From the NCBI GenBank assembly GCA_002402175.1, contig NVVJ01000019.1, positions 1 through 47,601 of the forward strand: a DNA stretch of 47,601 nucleotides, given 5' to 3'. The position numbers were made by a program, and so were the translations under genes. The stretch is from SAR86 cluster bacterium. GTDB taxonomy: Bacteria; Pseudomonadota; Gammaproteobacteria; Pseudomonadales; Pseudohongiellaceae. Below are positions 33,178-42,227 of the stretch, in pieces (positions within the stretch are counted from its first letter, which is position 1; each line of letters begins with the position of its first letter). Below the pieces are notes generated by a model that was given only the letters and a program-made list of their open reading frames with translations, was not told the DNA's origin and made no database searches.

Positions 33178-34407
33178 TTAGCAGTTAGCAATAAAGTCAT
33201 AATCAATTTCTTGATTCAAATCGATCATATGATGGCTGGATTGCATTGGGTACTTAAGACCCGTAGCGCAGTTAAAGAGCATGACTTGTTCATCGGATTT
33301 AATACGCCCTGTTTTTAATTCCTGTTTCAATGCAGCAAGTGTTGCAGCTCCTTCGGGGCATAGAAGTATTCCTTCTCGGCTCGCACATTCCTTATGAGCC
33401 TCATTAATAGCATCGTCACTAACGGCAACCGCGAAACCCTTGCTTTCTCTTACCGCATCAAGAATCAGAAAATCTCCTACCGCTGCGGGCACTCGTATTC
33501 CTGAGGCTATAGTGCTCGCGTCTTTCCATGGCTCGGCATGGCGAGTGCCTTCTTCAAATGCTTTAACTATAGGCGCACAGCCTTCGGCCTGCACTGCCAC
33601 CATACGGGGACGTTTGGAATCGATCCAGCCGATTGCTTCCAGTTCGTTAAAAGCTTTCCACATACCAATTAGCCCTGTTCCCCCTCCGGTAGGGTAGAGA
33701 ATGACGTCAGGCAATTGCCAATCGAGCTGTTCCGCCAATTCCAGGCCCATGGTTTTCTTGCCTTCTATACGATAAGGCTCTTTCAAAGTAGACGTGTCGA
33801 ACCAGTTGACGGCCTCAACACCTCCGCCAACAATGCGGCCACAATCAGTGATATAGCCATTGGCCAGAAACGTTTTTGCGCCCTGAAAAGCGATCTCCTC
33901 GATATTCACTTTTGGCGTATCTTCGGGGCAAAAAACAAAGGTTTCGATATCCGCCGCAGAGCAGTATGCCGCTAAAGCGGCACCGGCGTTGCCATTGGTG
34001 GGCATCGCCATGCGTTTCACTCCAAGCTCTTTCGCCATAGCGACCGCCAAAGCAATTCCTCTAGCCTTGAATGAACCAGTAGGCAAACGCCCTTCATCTT
34101 TAATAAGAATTTCACCGCACTCGTAATCATTCTGTAATTTTTCCGCTGGCAGAATCGGCGTCATCACTTCGCCGAGCCGGACCACGTTCTCAGATTTTCT
34201 GACCGGAAGAAATTCACGGTAGCGCCAGAATTCAGGAAGACGCTCCTGTAAATCTTCTTTGCAGATTGCTTTACCCAAGGCTTCGAGGTCGTAGCGAACT
34301 AGCAATGGTTTTCCGGCTTCGGACAAGCCATGCAGTTGATCCGCTGGATATGTCTTGCCTGTATAACTGCACTCAAGGTGGCTTACAAATGTATTAATTT
34401 CTTCCAT
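33178..34407 (-). CDS. thrC: Threonine synthase (PLP-dependent)
   Basis: Converts O-phosphohomoserine to threonine, the last step of threonine synthesis. The PLP lysine is in LPTGSFKARGIA (about residue 117). The phosphate loop is PTNGNAGAALAAY, and LYPTGGGTGLIG binds the cofactor phosphate. Length 409 and sequence place it in the plant-like class that has an N-terminal extension (CSYTGKTYPADQLHG). That extension is characteristic but no longer has the regular zinc-like Cys set. The threonine synthase name is a family call; related PLP enzymes exist. It is third in a probable minus-strand operon after the cytochrome b561 gene, with a 31-base gap. Confidence 0.88.
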   Translation of the reverse strand: MEEINTFVSHLECSYTGKTYPADQLHGLSEAGKPLLVRYDLEALGKAICKEDLQERLPEFWRYREFLPVRKSENVVRLGEVMTPILPAEKLQNDYECGEILIKDEGRLPTGSFKARGIALAVAMAKELGVKRMAMPTNGNAGAALAAYCSAADIETFVFCPEDTPKVNIEEIAFQGAKTFLANGYITDCGRIVGGGVEAVNWFDTSTLKEPYRIEGKKTMGLELAEQLDWQLPDVILYPTGGGTGLIGMWKAFNELEAIGWIDSKRPRMVAVQAEGCAPIVKAFEEGTRHAEPWKDASTIASGIRVPAAVGDFLILDAVRESKGFAVAVSDDAINEAHKECASREGILLCPEGAATLAALKQELKTGRIKSDEQVMLFNCATGLKYPMQSSHHMIDLNQEIDYDFIANC

Positions 34408-34438
34408 TACATATTCTCTCTTTTTATATTCCAGATTT

Positions 34439-34978
34439 TCAGTCCAGACGAAACATCTTATTAATTAATTTGTCATCTTTAAAGGCATGATAAAGTGCCG
34501 CCGCTACGTGCATGGCAATAAGGATTAGCAGCGCCCAACTCGCCCACCCATGAATATCTGAGAAGAGAATATTCAACTCATCATTCTCATTGGTCCAGGC
34601 GGGTATCTCTACTAACCACCAGAGCGTGGTACTCCAGCCGCTATAAGAAGATGACATATAGCCACTTAAGCAACAGGTCGCAACAAAAAAATAGATTAAG
34701 TAATGGCCGATATGAGCCCATAACTCAAGCCTGTTTTGCTGACTATTCACCGCTTTATATTTGCTAACAAAGTGAATGAAAAGCATAGCCACGATTAGTA
34801 CAAGTAAAGTCAGGCCGACATTTTTATGTAGCTGAAAGGGCAACTCTCGATAGGTGAACAAATTTGACGGTAATGGGAGCGCCAGCATCCACCAGCTAGA
34901 AACAAACAGGAAGATCACGGAGGCCGCCAGAATCCAGTGCAGTGCGATTATTGCCCTTGGTGTTCTTATCTCTGGCAT
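34439..34978 (-). CDS. Cytochrome b561 family membrane protein
   Basis: A 179-residue four-helix inner membrane dihaem cytochrome. MPEIRTPRAIIALHWILA holds the first haem His, FQLHKNVGLTLLVLIV the second, AHIGHYLIYFF and WASWALLILIAMHVAAALYHAF the others. Such CybB-like proteins pass electrons between quinol and periplasmic acceptors. Start at 34,978 is the family start; the frame runs open upstream into the neighbouring gene. The gene begins 7 bases after the stop of the upstream four-helix gene. It is in line with thrC, an unusual partner. Confidence 0.93.
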   Translation of the reverse strand: MPEIRTPRAIIALHWILAASVIFLFVSSWWMLALPLPSNLFTYRELPFQLHKNVGLTLLVLIVAMLFIHFVSKYKAVNSQQNRLELWAHIGHYLIYFFVATCCLSGYMSSSYSGWSTTLWWLVEIPAWTNENDELNILFSDIHGWASWALLILIAMHVAAALYHAFKDDKLINKMFRLD

Positions 34979-34985
34979 AAGTGAA

Positions 34986-35540
34986 TTAATTCTCGGTACT
35001 TTTATAGGCGGAGGCAATATTGCACACAGCAAGCAGCAAGCAAAGGTGAATAAAGAACCACAACATTAATGGCCAGAGATATTGCGCTCGTAACATGGGC
35101 CCTATATTAACCGCTGCAATGAAACCGGCAATGTCTATCAGCAGCAATAGTGCAAAACTGAATATCCACATTCTTGATTTCTTTTTCTGCCCGCCAACAA
35201 TACTAAAACCAGAAAGTATTGAAAAAATTGCAGCAATTCCACCAACACAAGACAAAGTAATTTGAAAGGACCGAAACCAGTCTGGACTTGATGCAAGAAT
35301 AATCTGAATATTGCTTACCATTAGCTGGCACTCTTGCAAAGATAACTCTTCCTCTTCCAGTTCGTCAGCTCGGCATTGAGCCTCGACTCCTAATTCCGCA
35401 ATAGAGCCTGGCGCTATCACAACTTGTTTTAGTAGCTCATTCCCCTGACTTGCCAATAGCAGTAATCCAAACAACACAGCTATTGCTCCTAGCCATGCTA
35501 CTGGGCTTTGCACATTTGATTGTTCATTTATGTGAGTCAT
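34986..35540 (-). CDS. Unrecognised four-helix membrane protein
   Basis: A 184-residue protein with hydrophobic segments AWLGAIAVLFGLLLLA, FQITLSCVGGIAAIFSILSGF, WIFSFALLLLIDIAGFIAAVNI and YLWPLMLWFFIHLCLLLAVCN. The loop after helix 1 is acidic (AQCRADELEEEELSLQECQL) with two Cys residues that could form a disulfide in the periplasm. No family is recognised. Its stop lies 7 bases upstream of the cytochrome b561 start, so a role as partner or assembly factor is possible but not shown. Confidence 0.75.
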   Translation of the reverse strand: MTHINEQSNVQSPVAWLGAIAVLFGLLLLASQGNELLKQVVIAPGSIAELGVEAQCRADELEEEELSLQECQLMVSNIQIILASSPDWFRSFQITLSCVGGIAAIFSILSGFSIVGGQKKKSRMWIFSFALLLLIDIAGFIAAVNIGPMLRAQYLWPLMLWFFIHLCLLLAVCNIASAYKSTEN

Positions 35541-35549
35541 AATTACTTA

Positions 35550-35575
35550 TCTACTATTCGTTTCTACTATTCGTT
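35550..35575. repeat. 13-base tandem duplication
   Basis: TCTACTATTCGTT occurs twice without a gap, 10 bases beyond the start of the minus-strand membrane gene, inside its leader or promoter region. Function unknown. Confidence 0.85.
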
Positions 35576-35729
35576 CTAACTGGATTACTTCTCACAAAAT
35601 CGTTTGTAAAGTTGCTTCAGAATTGCAGAATAATCACGACATTGCTTATGGATGTCGCTCATCTTACAGTCATATTTTGCCAAATATAAGGCCGGACTTT
35701 TTCTGGACAGCGCTTAAATTAAAATCAGG

Positions 35730-35735
35730 TATACT
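35730..35735 (+). promoter_or_regulatory. Candidate -10 box for the M13 peptidase gene
   Basis: TATACT, in the context CAGGTATACTCC, is 54 bases before the gene start. The best upstream TGGACA (35,704-35,709) is 20 bases away, so the pair is not ideal. Confidence 0.3.
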
Positions 35736-35789
35736 CCAGAATTCGCGAAAATAATGCTGCAATTAAACCGTGTTCTTAAAGGTATCCAT

Positions 35790-37901
35790 ATGACATCCAT
35801 TATCAAATTTTTACTGATTTCAATTAGTGTCATTCTAGCCAGTTGTGGTTCTGAAGAAACCAGTATTTCCGAACCTTCTACAAGCAATTCTGATGCTCTC
35901 GCGACATCTGGTTCCGAACAGGTTTCAGCAGTGAAGCCAGAGCTGGGTAGCTTTGGAATCGATCTCAGCTCCCAGGATACAAACACCAAACCGGGAGACG
36001 ATTTCTTTCGTTTTGCCAACGGCCTATGGCTGGACACGTTCGAGCTCCCCGCAGACCGTAGTAATTATGGCTCGTTCAATAAATTGGGTGATAAATCCGA
36101 TGAACGAGTACAAACCATCATCGAGGATTTATCTTCGCTAGAACCGACTCGCGGCTCTCTCGAACAAAAGATTAGCGACTACTATCTTAGCTATATGGAC
36201 ACCGACACTCTCAATGAACTTGGAATCAGTCCATTACGTGCTGGCCTTGCAGCCTTGGCTGAAATTGATAGCGTAGAAAAGTTGGTCGCCGCATTTGGCC
36301 GCTCTCAAATTGACAACACTGCCAGCCCTTTTAGTTTCAGTGTGAGCGCCGATCGCAGTGATCCTGACCAGCATCAACTGGCGCTTTTTGTTGGCGGATT
36401 AGGACTGCCAGATAGAGATTACTACCTGCTCGATACCCCCAGATACATTGACGTCCGACAGGAATACGTCGCGCATATTGCTCGTATACTGGATTTCGCC
36501 GAAATTGAAAACTCAAGTGCCAGGGCGGAAGCCATACTCGCACTGGAAACCAAAGTAGCTGAGCATACCTGGCCAAGAGCTGATCGTCGTAATCGCGACA
36601 TGACTTATAACCCGATCAGCTTTGATGACTTTCTGGTGGAATATCCAGGGTTTGACTGGACCGCCTATTTCGCCGCCGCTGGAATTCAGAACCTGGATTC
36701 TCTCAATGTTTATTTCCCAAGTGCTATGCGCCCAGTTATTGACCTCGTTGAAAAATTGCCTGTTGATGACTGGACAGACTATATGACCTACCGGCTAATA
36801 GTCGATAGTGCCAGTATCCTTTCTGAAGAATTGGATCAGGAAAGATTTCACTTTTACTCTACTGTGCTGAACGGCGTACCAGAGCAACGACAGCGCTGGG
36901 AAAGAGGCGTAGCTCGCGTCGGTTCACGAAGCAGCCTTGGCGAGGCAATTGGTCAAATTTATGTCGAGCGCCATTTTCCAGAATCGGCTAAACAGCAAAT
37001 GGACCAACTGGTTGAAAACCTTCGTACTGCACTTGCCCAAAGTATTGACGAGCTAGACTGGATGGGGTCAGCTACCAAAACAGAAGCCCACTTGAAGCTA
37101 AACTCTTTTCGACCAAAAATTGCCTACCCCGATGAATGGAGAGATCTCTCGGCGATTGGAATAAGCCGTGGAGACCTATTCGCCAACGCGCAAAGTGTTA
37201 GAGAGTTTAACTATGAAGATACTCTAAGCCGACTGGGCCAGCCAACCCGAAGAGAAGAATGGGGCATGACACCACAAACTATAAATGCCTATTACAATTC
37301 TTCATTCAACGAAATTGTATTCCCAGCTGGAATTCTTCAACCTCCTTTTTTCGACCCTGCCGCCGACATGGCGGTAAATTATGGTGGTATTGGTGCTGTG
37401 ATAGGTCACGAAATGGGACATGGCTTTGATGATCAAGGCTCTAAATCAGACTCACGAGGTGTTCAGCGAAACTGGTGGTCTGACGAAGACCGAGCTAACT
37501 TCGACGAACTGACTACCGCACTTGCAGCGCAGTATGACCAGTTCGAGCCTGTGCCTGGTTATTTTATCGACGGTAATTTCACCCTGGGAGAAAATATTGG
37601 TGATGTCGGTGGTTTATCCCTAGCCTATCGCGCCTATAAAATGGCCTTGAACGGCGAAGAAGCACCAATAATAGAAGGCTTAACTGGCGACCAGCGCTTC
37701 TTCCTTGCCTGGAGTCAGGTTTGGCAACGCAAATATCGTGAAGAGGCTCTCATTCAACGACTGACATCCGACCCGCATTCTCCCTCAGAGTTTCGAGTGA
37801 ACGGCGTTGTCAGAAATTTTGATGAATGGTATGAAGCGTTTGATATTCAAGAAACTGATGCACTGTACCTTTCACCGGAAGAAAGAGTTCGAATTTGGTA
37901 A
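35790..37901 (+). CDS. M13 (neprilysin-like) zinc metallopeptidase lipoprotein
   Basis: A 703-residue peptidase anchored by lipid: LLISISVILASC is a lipobox, with Cys as the first residue of the mature protein. NAYYNSSFNEIVFPAGILQPPFF is the substrate-cleft motif, HEMGHGFDDQG (about residues 540-550) the zinc HExxH, and GENIGDVGG (about residue 600) the third ligand Glu. C-terminal HSPSEFRVNGVVRNFDEWYEAF is typical. The family cuts peptides of moderate size. Start at 35,790 follows AAAGG by 7 bases and opens the lipoprotein signal. A hairpin lies 170 bases downstream. Confidence 0.96.
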   Translation: MTSIIKFLLISISVILASCGSEETSISEPSTSNSDALATSGSEQVSAVKPELGSFGIDLSSQDTNTKPGDDFFRFANGLWLDTFELPADRSNYGSFNKLGDKSDERVQTIIEDLSSLEPTRGSLEQKISDYYLSYMDTDTLNELGISPLRAGLAALAEIDSVEKLVAAFGRSQIDNTASPFSFSVSADRSDPDQHQLALFVGGLGLPDRDYYLLDTPRYIDVRQEYVAHIARILDFAEIENSSARAEAILALETKVAEHTWPRADRRNRDMTYNPISFDDFLVEYPGFDWTAYFAAAGIQNLDSLNVYFPSAMRPVIDLVEKLPVDDWTDYMTYRLIVDSASILSEELDQERFHFYSTVLNGVPEQRQRWERGVARVGSRSSLGEAIGQIYVERHFPESAKQQMDQLVENLRTALAQSIDELDWMGSATKTEAHLKLNSFRPKIAYPDEWRDLSAIGISRGDLFANAQSVREFNYEDTLSRLGQPTRREEWGMTPQTINAYYNSSFNEIVFPAGILQPPFFDPAADMAVNYGGIGAVIGHEMGHGFDDQGSKSDSRGVQRNWWSDEDRANFDELTTALAAQYDQFEPVPGYFIDGNFTLGENIGDVGGLSLAYRAYKMALNGEEAPIIEGLTGDQRFFLAWSQVWQRKYREEALIQRLTSDPHSPSEFRVNGVVRNFDEWYEAFDIQETDALYLSPEERVRIW

Positions 37902-38249
37902 GTAAAAGCTAATGAAGGGAACCGATATGCTCAGCGGGCAGTTCGGGCATAAAGTTGATGCCGTTGCCTACTCTGTAATAGGAGATACGCTTGCTGTAGT
38001 GCTAACAATCCGGCTACCCGGGAGGAACTGCGGCTCCTTTTCACAATCCATAGCCATTTCTCTATATCAATCTAAGAAGTGGCTAAACTCGCCACTTCTT
38101 AGTCAATATTGACTAATTCAGCCCTTTGGAAGTAGGCTATCTACTTGAATTTTAAGGGTTTTTATAATTGGCACGTTATTCGCAACTAATATTCCTCAAT
38201 CTTGGGAAATTAGGAATAAATAGCAATTCCCGCTATCGCGGAGCCGATT
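37902..38249. other. Intergenic region with strong inverted repeat
   Basis: No supported gene in 348 bases; a 66-codon frame after the peptidase has no protein features. It contains the hairpin at 38,072-38,102 and the palindrome at 38,101-38,114. Confidence 0.6.
38072..38114. repeat. Perfect 12-bp hairpin followed by 14-bp palindrome
   Basis: CTAAGAAGTGGC-TAAACTC-GCCACTTCTTAG forms a 12-pair hairpin; AGTCAATATTGACT, which overlaps its end by two bases, is a perfect palindrome. There is no T run, so it is not a classical terminator; an operator or transcript-stabilising structure is possible. Confidence 0.7.
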
Positions 38250-38531
38250 ATGAAAATACTTTCAAATTTACTGGTTATCTTTTTGGTCATTTTAGGTTTA
38301 CTGGCCGTTCTTCCTCTTCTTTCATTAGGCTTTGCCGTGCTGGGAGGAGTCCTTACACTGGCCATTTGGGTGCTGCCGGTCTGGATTATTGCAACGTCCA
38401 ATAAAACCACTGGCTTTGAAAAGTGCGCCTGGATTCTGGCCATGGTATTTCTTTCATGGTTTGCTTGGGTGTTCTACTTTTTTCTCGCTCCTATCAAACA
38501 AAAACACCGGCCACGATACGACTACAATTAA
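38250..38531 (+). CDS. Small membrane protein with two to three helices
   Basis: A 93-residue protein: LLVIFLVILGLLAVLPLLSL, LGGVLTLAIWVLPVWIIA, and CAWILAMVFLSWFAWVFYFF, ending in a basic tail (APIKQKHRPRYDYN). The last two segments resemble the phospholipase D N-terminal-type membrane domain, where two helices flank a KTTGFEKCAW turn. Function unknown. It precedes an ABC exporter, from which it is separated by a hairpin. Confidence 0.75.
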   Translation: MKILSNLLVIFLVILGLLAVLPLLSLGFAVLGGVLTLAIWVLPVWIIATSNKTTGFEKCAWILAMVFLSWFAWVFYFFLAPIKQKHRPRYDYN

Positions 38532-38544
38532 CACTTCCATTCGT

Positions 38545-38579
38545 TACAATACACGCTTCAAATACAAGCGTGTATTGTA
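38545..38579. repeat. Perfect 14-bp hairpin between small membrane gene and ABC transporter
   Basis: TACAATACACGCTT and AAGCGTGTATTGTA pair perfectly around CAAATAC. It lies 14 bases after the small membrane gene's stop and 42 before the ABC ATPase. No T run follows; it may be a processing site, an operator or an unconventional terminator. Confidence 0.75.
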
Positions 38580-38621
38580 GAGATCAGGTACTATATTGAA
38601 CGGTCCTGGCAGGAAGTTGTA

Positions 38622-39386
38622 ATGGCGATAATTGAAGTAGAAAATCTCACGAAGAAGTACCCCCTTCCCGATAATAAATCCGAATCGTTTTTCGCTGTTG
38701 ATGGCATCTCTCTCTCGATAGAAGCTGGAGAGATCTATGGCATTTTAGGCCCAAACGGAGCCGGCAAAACTACAACTCTGGAAATGCTGGAAGGATTAAC
38801 TGATATTGATGGTGGCACGGCAACCATCGACGGCATTGATGTTAATAACGAACCTTATAAAGTAAAAGAAATTATAGGTGTTCAACTTCAGGCCAACGAA
38901 TACTTCGATAGTTTGTCCTTGTTGGAATTACTCACTTTATTTGGTGCTCTGTATAGCCGAGAGATTGATGCCGACGATCTTCTTGGTAAAGTTAATTTAC
39001 TCGATAAAGCCAAAGCCAAACCTGCCAATCTTTCTGGCGGTCAAAAACAGCGGTTCTCTATTGCTTGCGCCCTGGTCAACAATCCAAAAGTATTATTCCT
39101 TGACGAACCGACCACCGGATTAGATCCTCAGGCAAAACGTAATCTATGGGACCTTGTAATTGATTTAAATAACGCCGGCATGACAATCGTACTCACTACC
39201 CACAATATGGAAGAAGCGGAAACGCTGTGCCAGCGAATAGCAATTATGGACCACGGAAAGATTATTGCCGAAGACACTCCGCAGAATCTTATTTTACAAC
39301 ATGCCGCAGAGCCACCCAAAGCTCCACTACATGGAAATATAGAAGACGTATTTCTGACTTTAACCGGCCACGGATTAAGGGATTAG
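38622..39386 (+). CDS. ABC transporter ATP-binding protein
   Basis: A 254-residue ATPase of an ABC-2 exporter. GILGPNGAGKTTTLEML is Walker A, LSGGQKQRFSIA the signature, VLFLDEPTTGLDPQ Walker B, and TTHNMEEAETLCQR the H-loop region. The short form with one nucleotide-binding domain needs a partner; the permease gene begins one base after its stop. Substrate unknown; families of this type carry lipids, antibiotics or polysaccharides. It has no C39 peptidase domain, so it is unlikely to process the leader peptide at 32,708-32,923. Confidence 0.97.
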   Translation: MAIIEVENLTKKYPLPDNKSESFFAVDGISLSIEAGEIYGILGPNGAGKTTTLEMLEGLTDIDGGTATIDGIDVNNEPYKVKEIIGVQLQANEYFDSLSLLELLTLFGALYSREIDADDLLGKVNLLDKAKAKPANLSGGQKQRFSIACALVNNPKVLFLDEPTTGLDPQAKRNLWDLVIDLNNAGMTIVLTTHNMEEAETLCQRIAIMDHGKIIAEDTPQNLILQHAAEPPKAPLHGNIEDVFLTLTGHGLRD

Positions 39387-39387
39387 A

Positions 39388-40479
39388 ATGCCAACCAAAC
39401 TACAGATTCATCTTGCACGGGTATTTCTTAAAATATTTCTGCGCGATCGCCAATCTATTTTCTTCAGCCTGTTCTTTCCAATTATTTTCATGACAGTTTT
39501 TGCCTTTGTTAATAGCGGCCAGCAGAATGCAATAAATATTGGCATTGTGAATAACTCTTCCAGTGATACCTCTGTCGAGTTTGTACAACTACTTATAGAC
39601 GATCCATTGTTTAGCGTAACCATTGGAGAAGAAGAGCGGCTAAGAGGCGAGCTAGTTGAAGGCGATCAAACTATGGTGCTAGTGCTGCCCGATTCGTTTA
39701 GTGCACAAAGTGACGGCACAGAATTGCGCCTACTAGTCGATGCAGCTCAAGTCAGGCAATTAGATTTGATCATGCCAGTTTTACAACAGACTCTCATTTC
39801 AATTGAAAGGGAATTTAGAAATATCGAACCAATGTTTGTCCTCGCCATGGAAGATGTACAAGCGCGCTCTCAACGTTACCTCGACTTTCTACTCCCTGGT
39901 CTTATGGCATTTACGCTTATGCAATTAGCTATCGCTGGCAGCGGTTTTAATATTGTAGAATTTAGACGCAAAGGAATACTTAAACGTTTATTTGTAACGC
40001 CTATTCAACCTCGTGATTTTATTAGTGCAATTGTTATGGCGCGAATGGCAATTGTATTAATACAGTTAACGGTGTTAATTGCATTCGCTGTTTTTATGCT
40101 CGATGTTCGAATCATTGGAAATTTTGCGTCTTTTTACCTAATGATAATACTAGGAACATTTATTTTTCTGTGCTTGGGATTTTGCCTGGGGAGTATTGCT
40201 AAAACGCAACAAGCTGTAATGGCTGTCGGCAATATCATAATTTTTCCACAGATATTTTTATCGGGAGTCTTTTATCCTATTGAATCTATGCCAGAGTTGA
40301 TCCAGCCTATCGCTCGCGTTCTGCCCTTAAGTTTTATTTCCACTGCAATGCGAGAGATCGCTAATAACGGGGCATCATTGATGTCCATTGCGCCTACTTT
40401 GCTGGGTATAGCGGTGTGGTTTGTTATTTCATTTGTTCTTGCTACCCGCCTTTTCGTTTGGAAAGAGGTTGCCAACTAA
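39388..40479 (+). CDS. ABC-2 type transporter permease
   Basis: A 363-residue membrane protein. The N-terminal helix IFFSLFFPIIFMTVFAFVNS is followed by a large periplasmic portion (about residues 40-165) and five helices, including FLLPGLMAFTLMQLAIAG and MAIVLIQLTVLIAFAVFMLD. The ABC-2 signature LPLSFISTAMREIANNG, just after a FPQIFLSGVFYPIESMP loop, is clear. One base separates it from the ATPase stop, so translation is coupled. The two form one exporter; substrate unknown. Confidence 0.95.
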   Translation: MPTKLQIHLARVFLKIFLRDRQSIFFSLFFPIIFMTVFAFVNSGQQNAINIGIVNNSSSDTSVEFVQLLIDDPLFSVTIGEEERLRGELVEGDQTMVLVLPDSFSAQSDGTELRLLVDAAQVRQLDLIMPVLQQTLISIEREFRNIEPMFVLAMEDVQARSQRYLDFLLPGLMAFTLMQLAIAGSGFNIVEFRRKGILKRLFVTPIQPRDFISAIVMARMAIVLIQLTVLIAFAVFMLDVRIIGNFASFYLMIILGTFIFLCLGFCLGSIAKTQQAVMAVGNIIIFPQIFLSGVFYPIESMPELIQPIARVLPLSFISTAMREIANNGASLMSIAPTLLGIAVWFVISFVLATRLFVWKEVAN

Positions 40480-40614
40480 GAAAGCATTATGGCCGACTCG
40501 AAAATCTCTCAGGCCAGCCCAAACACAGTGGCAAGCAAGAAATAATTGTAATATAGTCCCCCGATGGTTAGTTTTTTACTGCCTGGTTTCATTGCAAATA
40601 ATTTGGAGATAATA

Positions 40615-41100
40615 ATGATAAAACGATTTCTGGTAATGCTTTCTGCGGTAGTAATGTTAGTTTCAGGAGCGATGTTTACTGTTTCGGCTCAAAGCGGCCC
40701 TACACCTGAGCAAGTAGCTGCAGCGGCGGCGGACACTCGGCAAGCATTGTTTAAGATGCTGGTTTTCAATCTGGGTCCTATTGTTGGTATGGCGCGCGGT
40801 GCACCATTTGATGCTGAAATAGCTGAAAGAAACGCACGCCGCATCGCTGCAATGGCACCGATGATTACTGAAGTGTTAGCACAGGATACTCGCGGCTTCG
40901 ATGTTGAAACCGAGGCACTGGATCTTATCTGGGACAATATGGACGACATAGCGGTTAAGGCACAGGCTTTAATAGACAACGCCAATGCTTTTGCTGATGC
41001 GGCGGCCACAGGTGACCAAGCTGCAACCATGGGCGCATTCAGAGCATTTGGTGGTTCATGTGGAAACTGCCACGACACATATCGAGTTGATAACGACTAG
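40615..41100 (+). CDS. Cytochrome c' (class II)
   Basis: A 161-residue periplasmic haem protein. A signal peptide ends after FTVSAQ. The mature part is a four-helix pattern, and the haem attachment CGNCH lies near the C-terminus (GGSCGNCHDTYRVDND), as in cytochrome c'. These proteins bind NO or CO and may protect against nitrosative stress. Start 40,615 is set by TTGGAG 6 bases upstream; the frame is open from 40,564 without conserved sequence. It is convergent with a dihaem cytochrome gene and shares a terminator with it. Confidence 0.94.
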   Translation: MIKRFLVMLSAVVMLVSGAMFTVSAQSGPTPEQVAAAAADTRQALFKMLVFNLGPIVGMARGAPFDAEIAERNARRIAAMAPMITEVLAQDTRGFDVETEALDLIWDNMDDIAVKAQALIDNANAFADAAATGDQAATMGAFRAFGGSCGNCHDTYRVDND

Positions 41101-41107
41101 TTATTCA

Positions 41108-41149
41108 AGCCAAAAAAAAGGGTAGCGATTGCTACCCTTTTTTTTGGCT
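41108..41149. terminator. Bidirectional terminator between the cytochrome genes
   Basis: AGCCAAAAAAAAGGGTAGC and GCTACCCTTTTTTTTGGCT are almost perfectly complementary around GATT, with A and T runs in both directions. Confidence 0.95.
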
Positions 41150-41181
41150 TATTGTTTGGATTTAATTGCGCTGCATTTTAA

Positions 41182-42054
41182 TTAATTATTGCGAGTAAAG
41201 TAAGCCGCCAGGGCATCGCGATCTTCATCTGTTAATTTGCTGGTATTGTGTTCGATAACATCGTTCATGTCTCCACCAACAAATTCTCCATCGGGTTTCA
41301 TTCCCATTAGTAGAAACAAATCAAAATTGTTTGCGGTCCATTGCTTAAGCGCTTCTGCATCGATAGCTTCAATGGTTTCTTCGCCTAGTACTGCACCAGC
41401 ATACTCTCGACTAGCATCAGGAATTCCCAGGCCATTTCGCGGCGTATGACATTCGCCACAATGTCCTAAATTTCTTGCCAGGTAGGCCCCTCGTGCAATC
41501 AACTCATCGTCGAACATCTCCGGTTCGCCCTGGGAGAAATTTGCTAACATATTCCAGCCCATAACCACCCAACGTGTTAACCACATAGGTGTTTCTGGTA
41601 ATTGAACCTGATAATACACCGGTTCTAACGACATAAGATAAGCGCCAATGTCCAGAACGTCTTGCTCTTTCAGGCCAGCATAGGCCCTGTAGGGAAACGC
41701 GGGGTAGTAGTAATTCCCGGAGGGGGTTCTTCCATGCTGTAGTGCCAACAGAAAATCATGAGCATCCCATTTGCCTATTCCTGTTTCTATATCTGGCGTG
41801 ATATTTGGCGCATAGAAAGTGCCAAAATCCGTTTCAATGCCAAAACCTCCACTTAGTGTTTCTTCATTTTCTGTACCGCGATGACAGCTGATGCAACCAC
41901 CGGCAATTACCAGGTATTCTCCGCGGTCAATTGCCTCCTGCGTTTCTGGTAATTCAGCTTCAATGGAAATGTCAGGATGGGAAAACAACCAGATACATAT
42001 GAACAATGCAGCCAGACTAAGTGAACCAATGATTACCGGCTTCCGTGCTTCCAT
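41182..42054 (-). CDS. Membrane-anchored dihaem cytochrome c
   Basis: A 290-residue protein with an N-terminal membrane anchor (VIIGSLSLAALFICIWLF) and two haem sites, CISCH in IAGGCISCHRG and CGECH in LGHCGECHTPRNG. FGTFYAPNITPDIETGIGKWDAHDF and YYYPAFPYRAYAGL are typical of the dihaem cytochromes that serve alcohol, gluconate or other dehydrogenases. The first site lies near residue 55 and the second near 205. Partner dehydrogenase is not adjacent; the nearest PQQ enzyme is at 44,963. Start 42,054 is preferred over TTG 42,069. Confidence 0.9.
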   Translation of the reverse strand: MEARKPVIIGSLSLAALFICIWLFSHPDISIEAELPETQEAIDRGEYLVIAGGCISCHRGTENEETLSGGFGIETDFGTFYAPNITPDIETGIGKWDAHDFLLALQHGRTPSGNYYYPAFPYRAYAGLKEQDVLDIGAYLMSLEPVYYQVQLPETPMWLTRWVVMGWNMLANFSQGEPEMFDDELIARGAYLARNLGHCGECHTPRNGLGIPDASREYAGAVLGEETIEAIDAEALKQWTANNFDLFLLMGMKPDGEFVGGDMNDVIEHNTSKLTDEDRDALAAYFTRNN

Positions 42055-42227
42055 TTCATTGAGTCCCAACTAAAAGGATTTCATCCGTACATAATTGTAT
42101 TGTCAAATTTACTCTCATAGACTATTTATCATTCGTATGATCCGATATTAACAATGAATTCTGCCAAATGCGCGTGCATTCTAGTGGCTACGTGCAGCCT
42201 TGTCGACTGATCTTCAATTAGGCGGGA

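Noticed and set aside
37912..38112. A 66-codon frame after the M13 peptidase gene
   Set aside because: No conserved motif, and its end runs through the hairpin at 38,072.
38622..40479. ABC transporter as the exporter of the double-glycine peptide
   Set aside because: It is about 5.7 kb away, on the other strand, and the ATPase lacks a C39 peptidase domain, so it cannot trim the leader.
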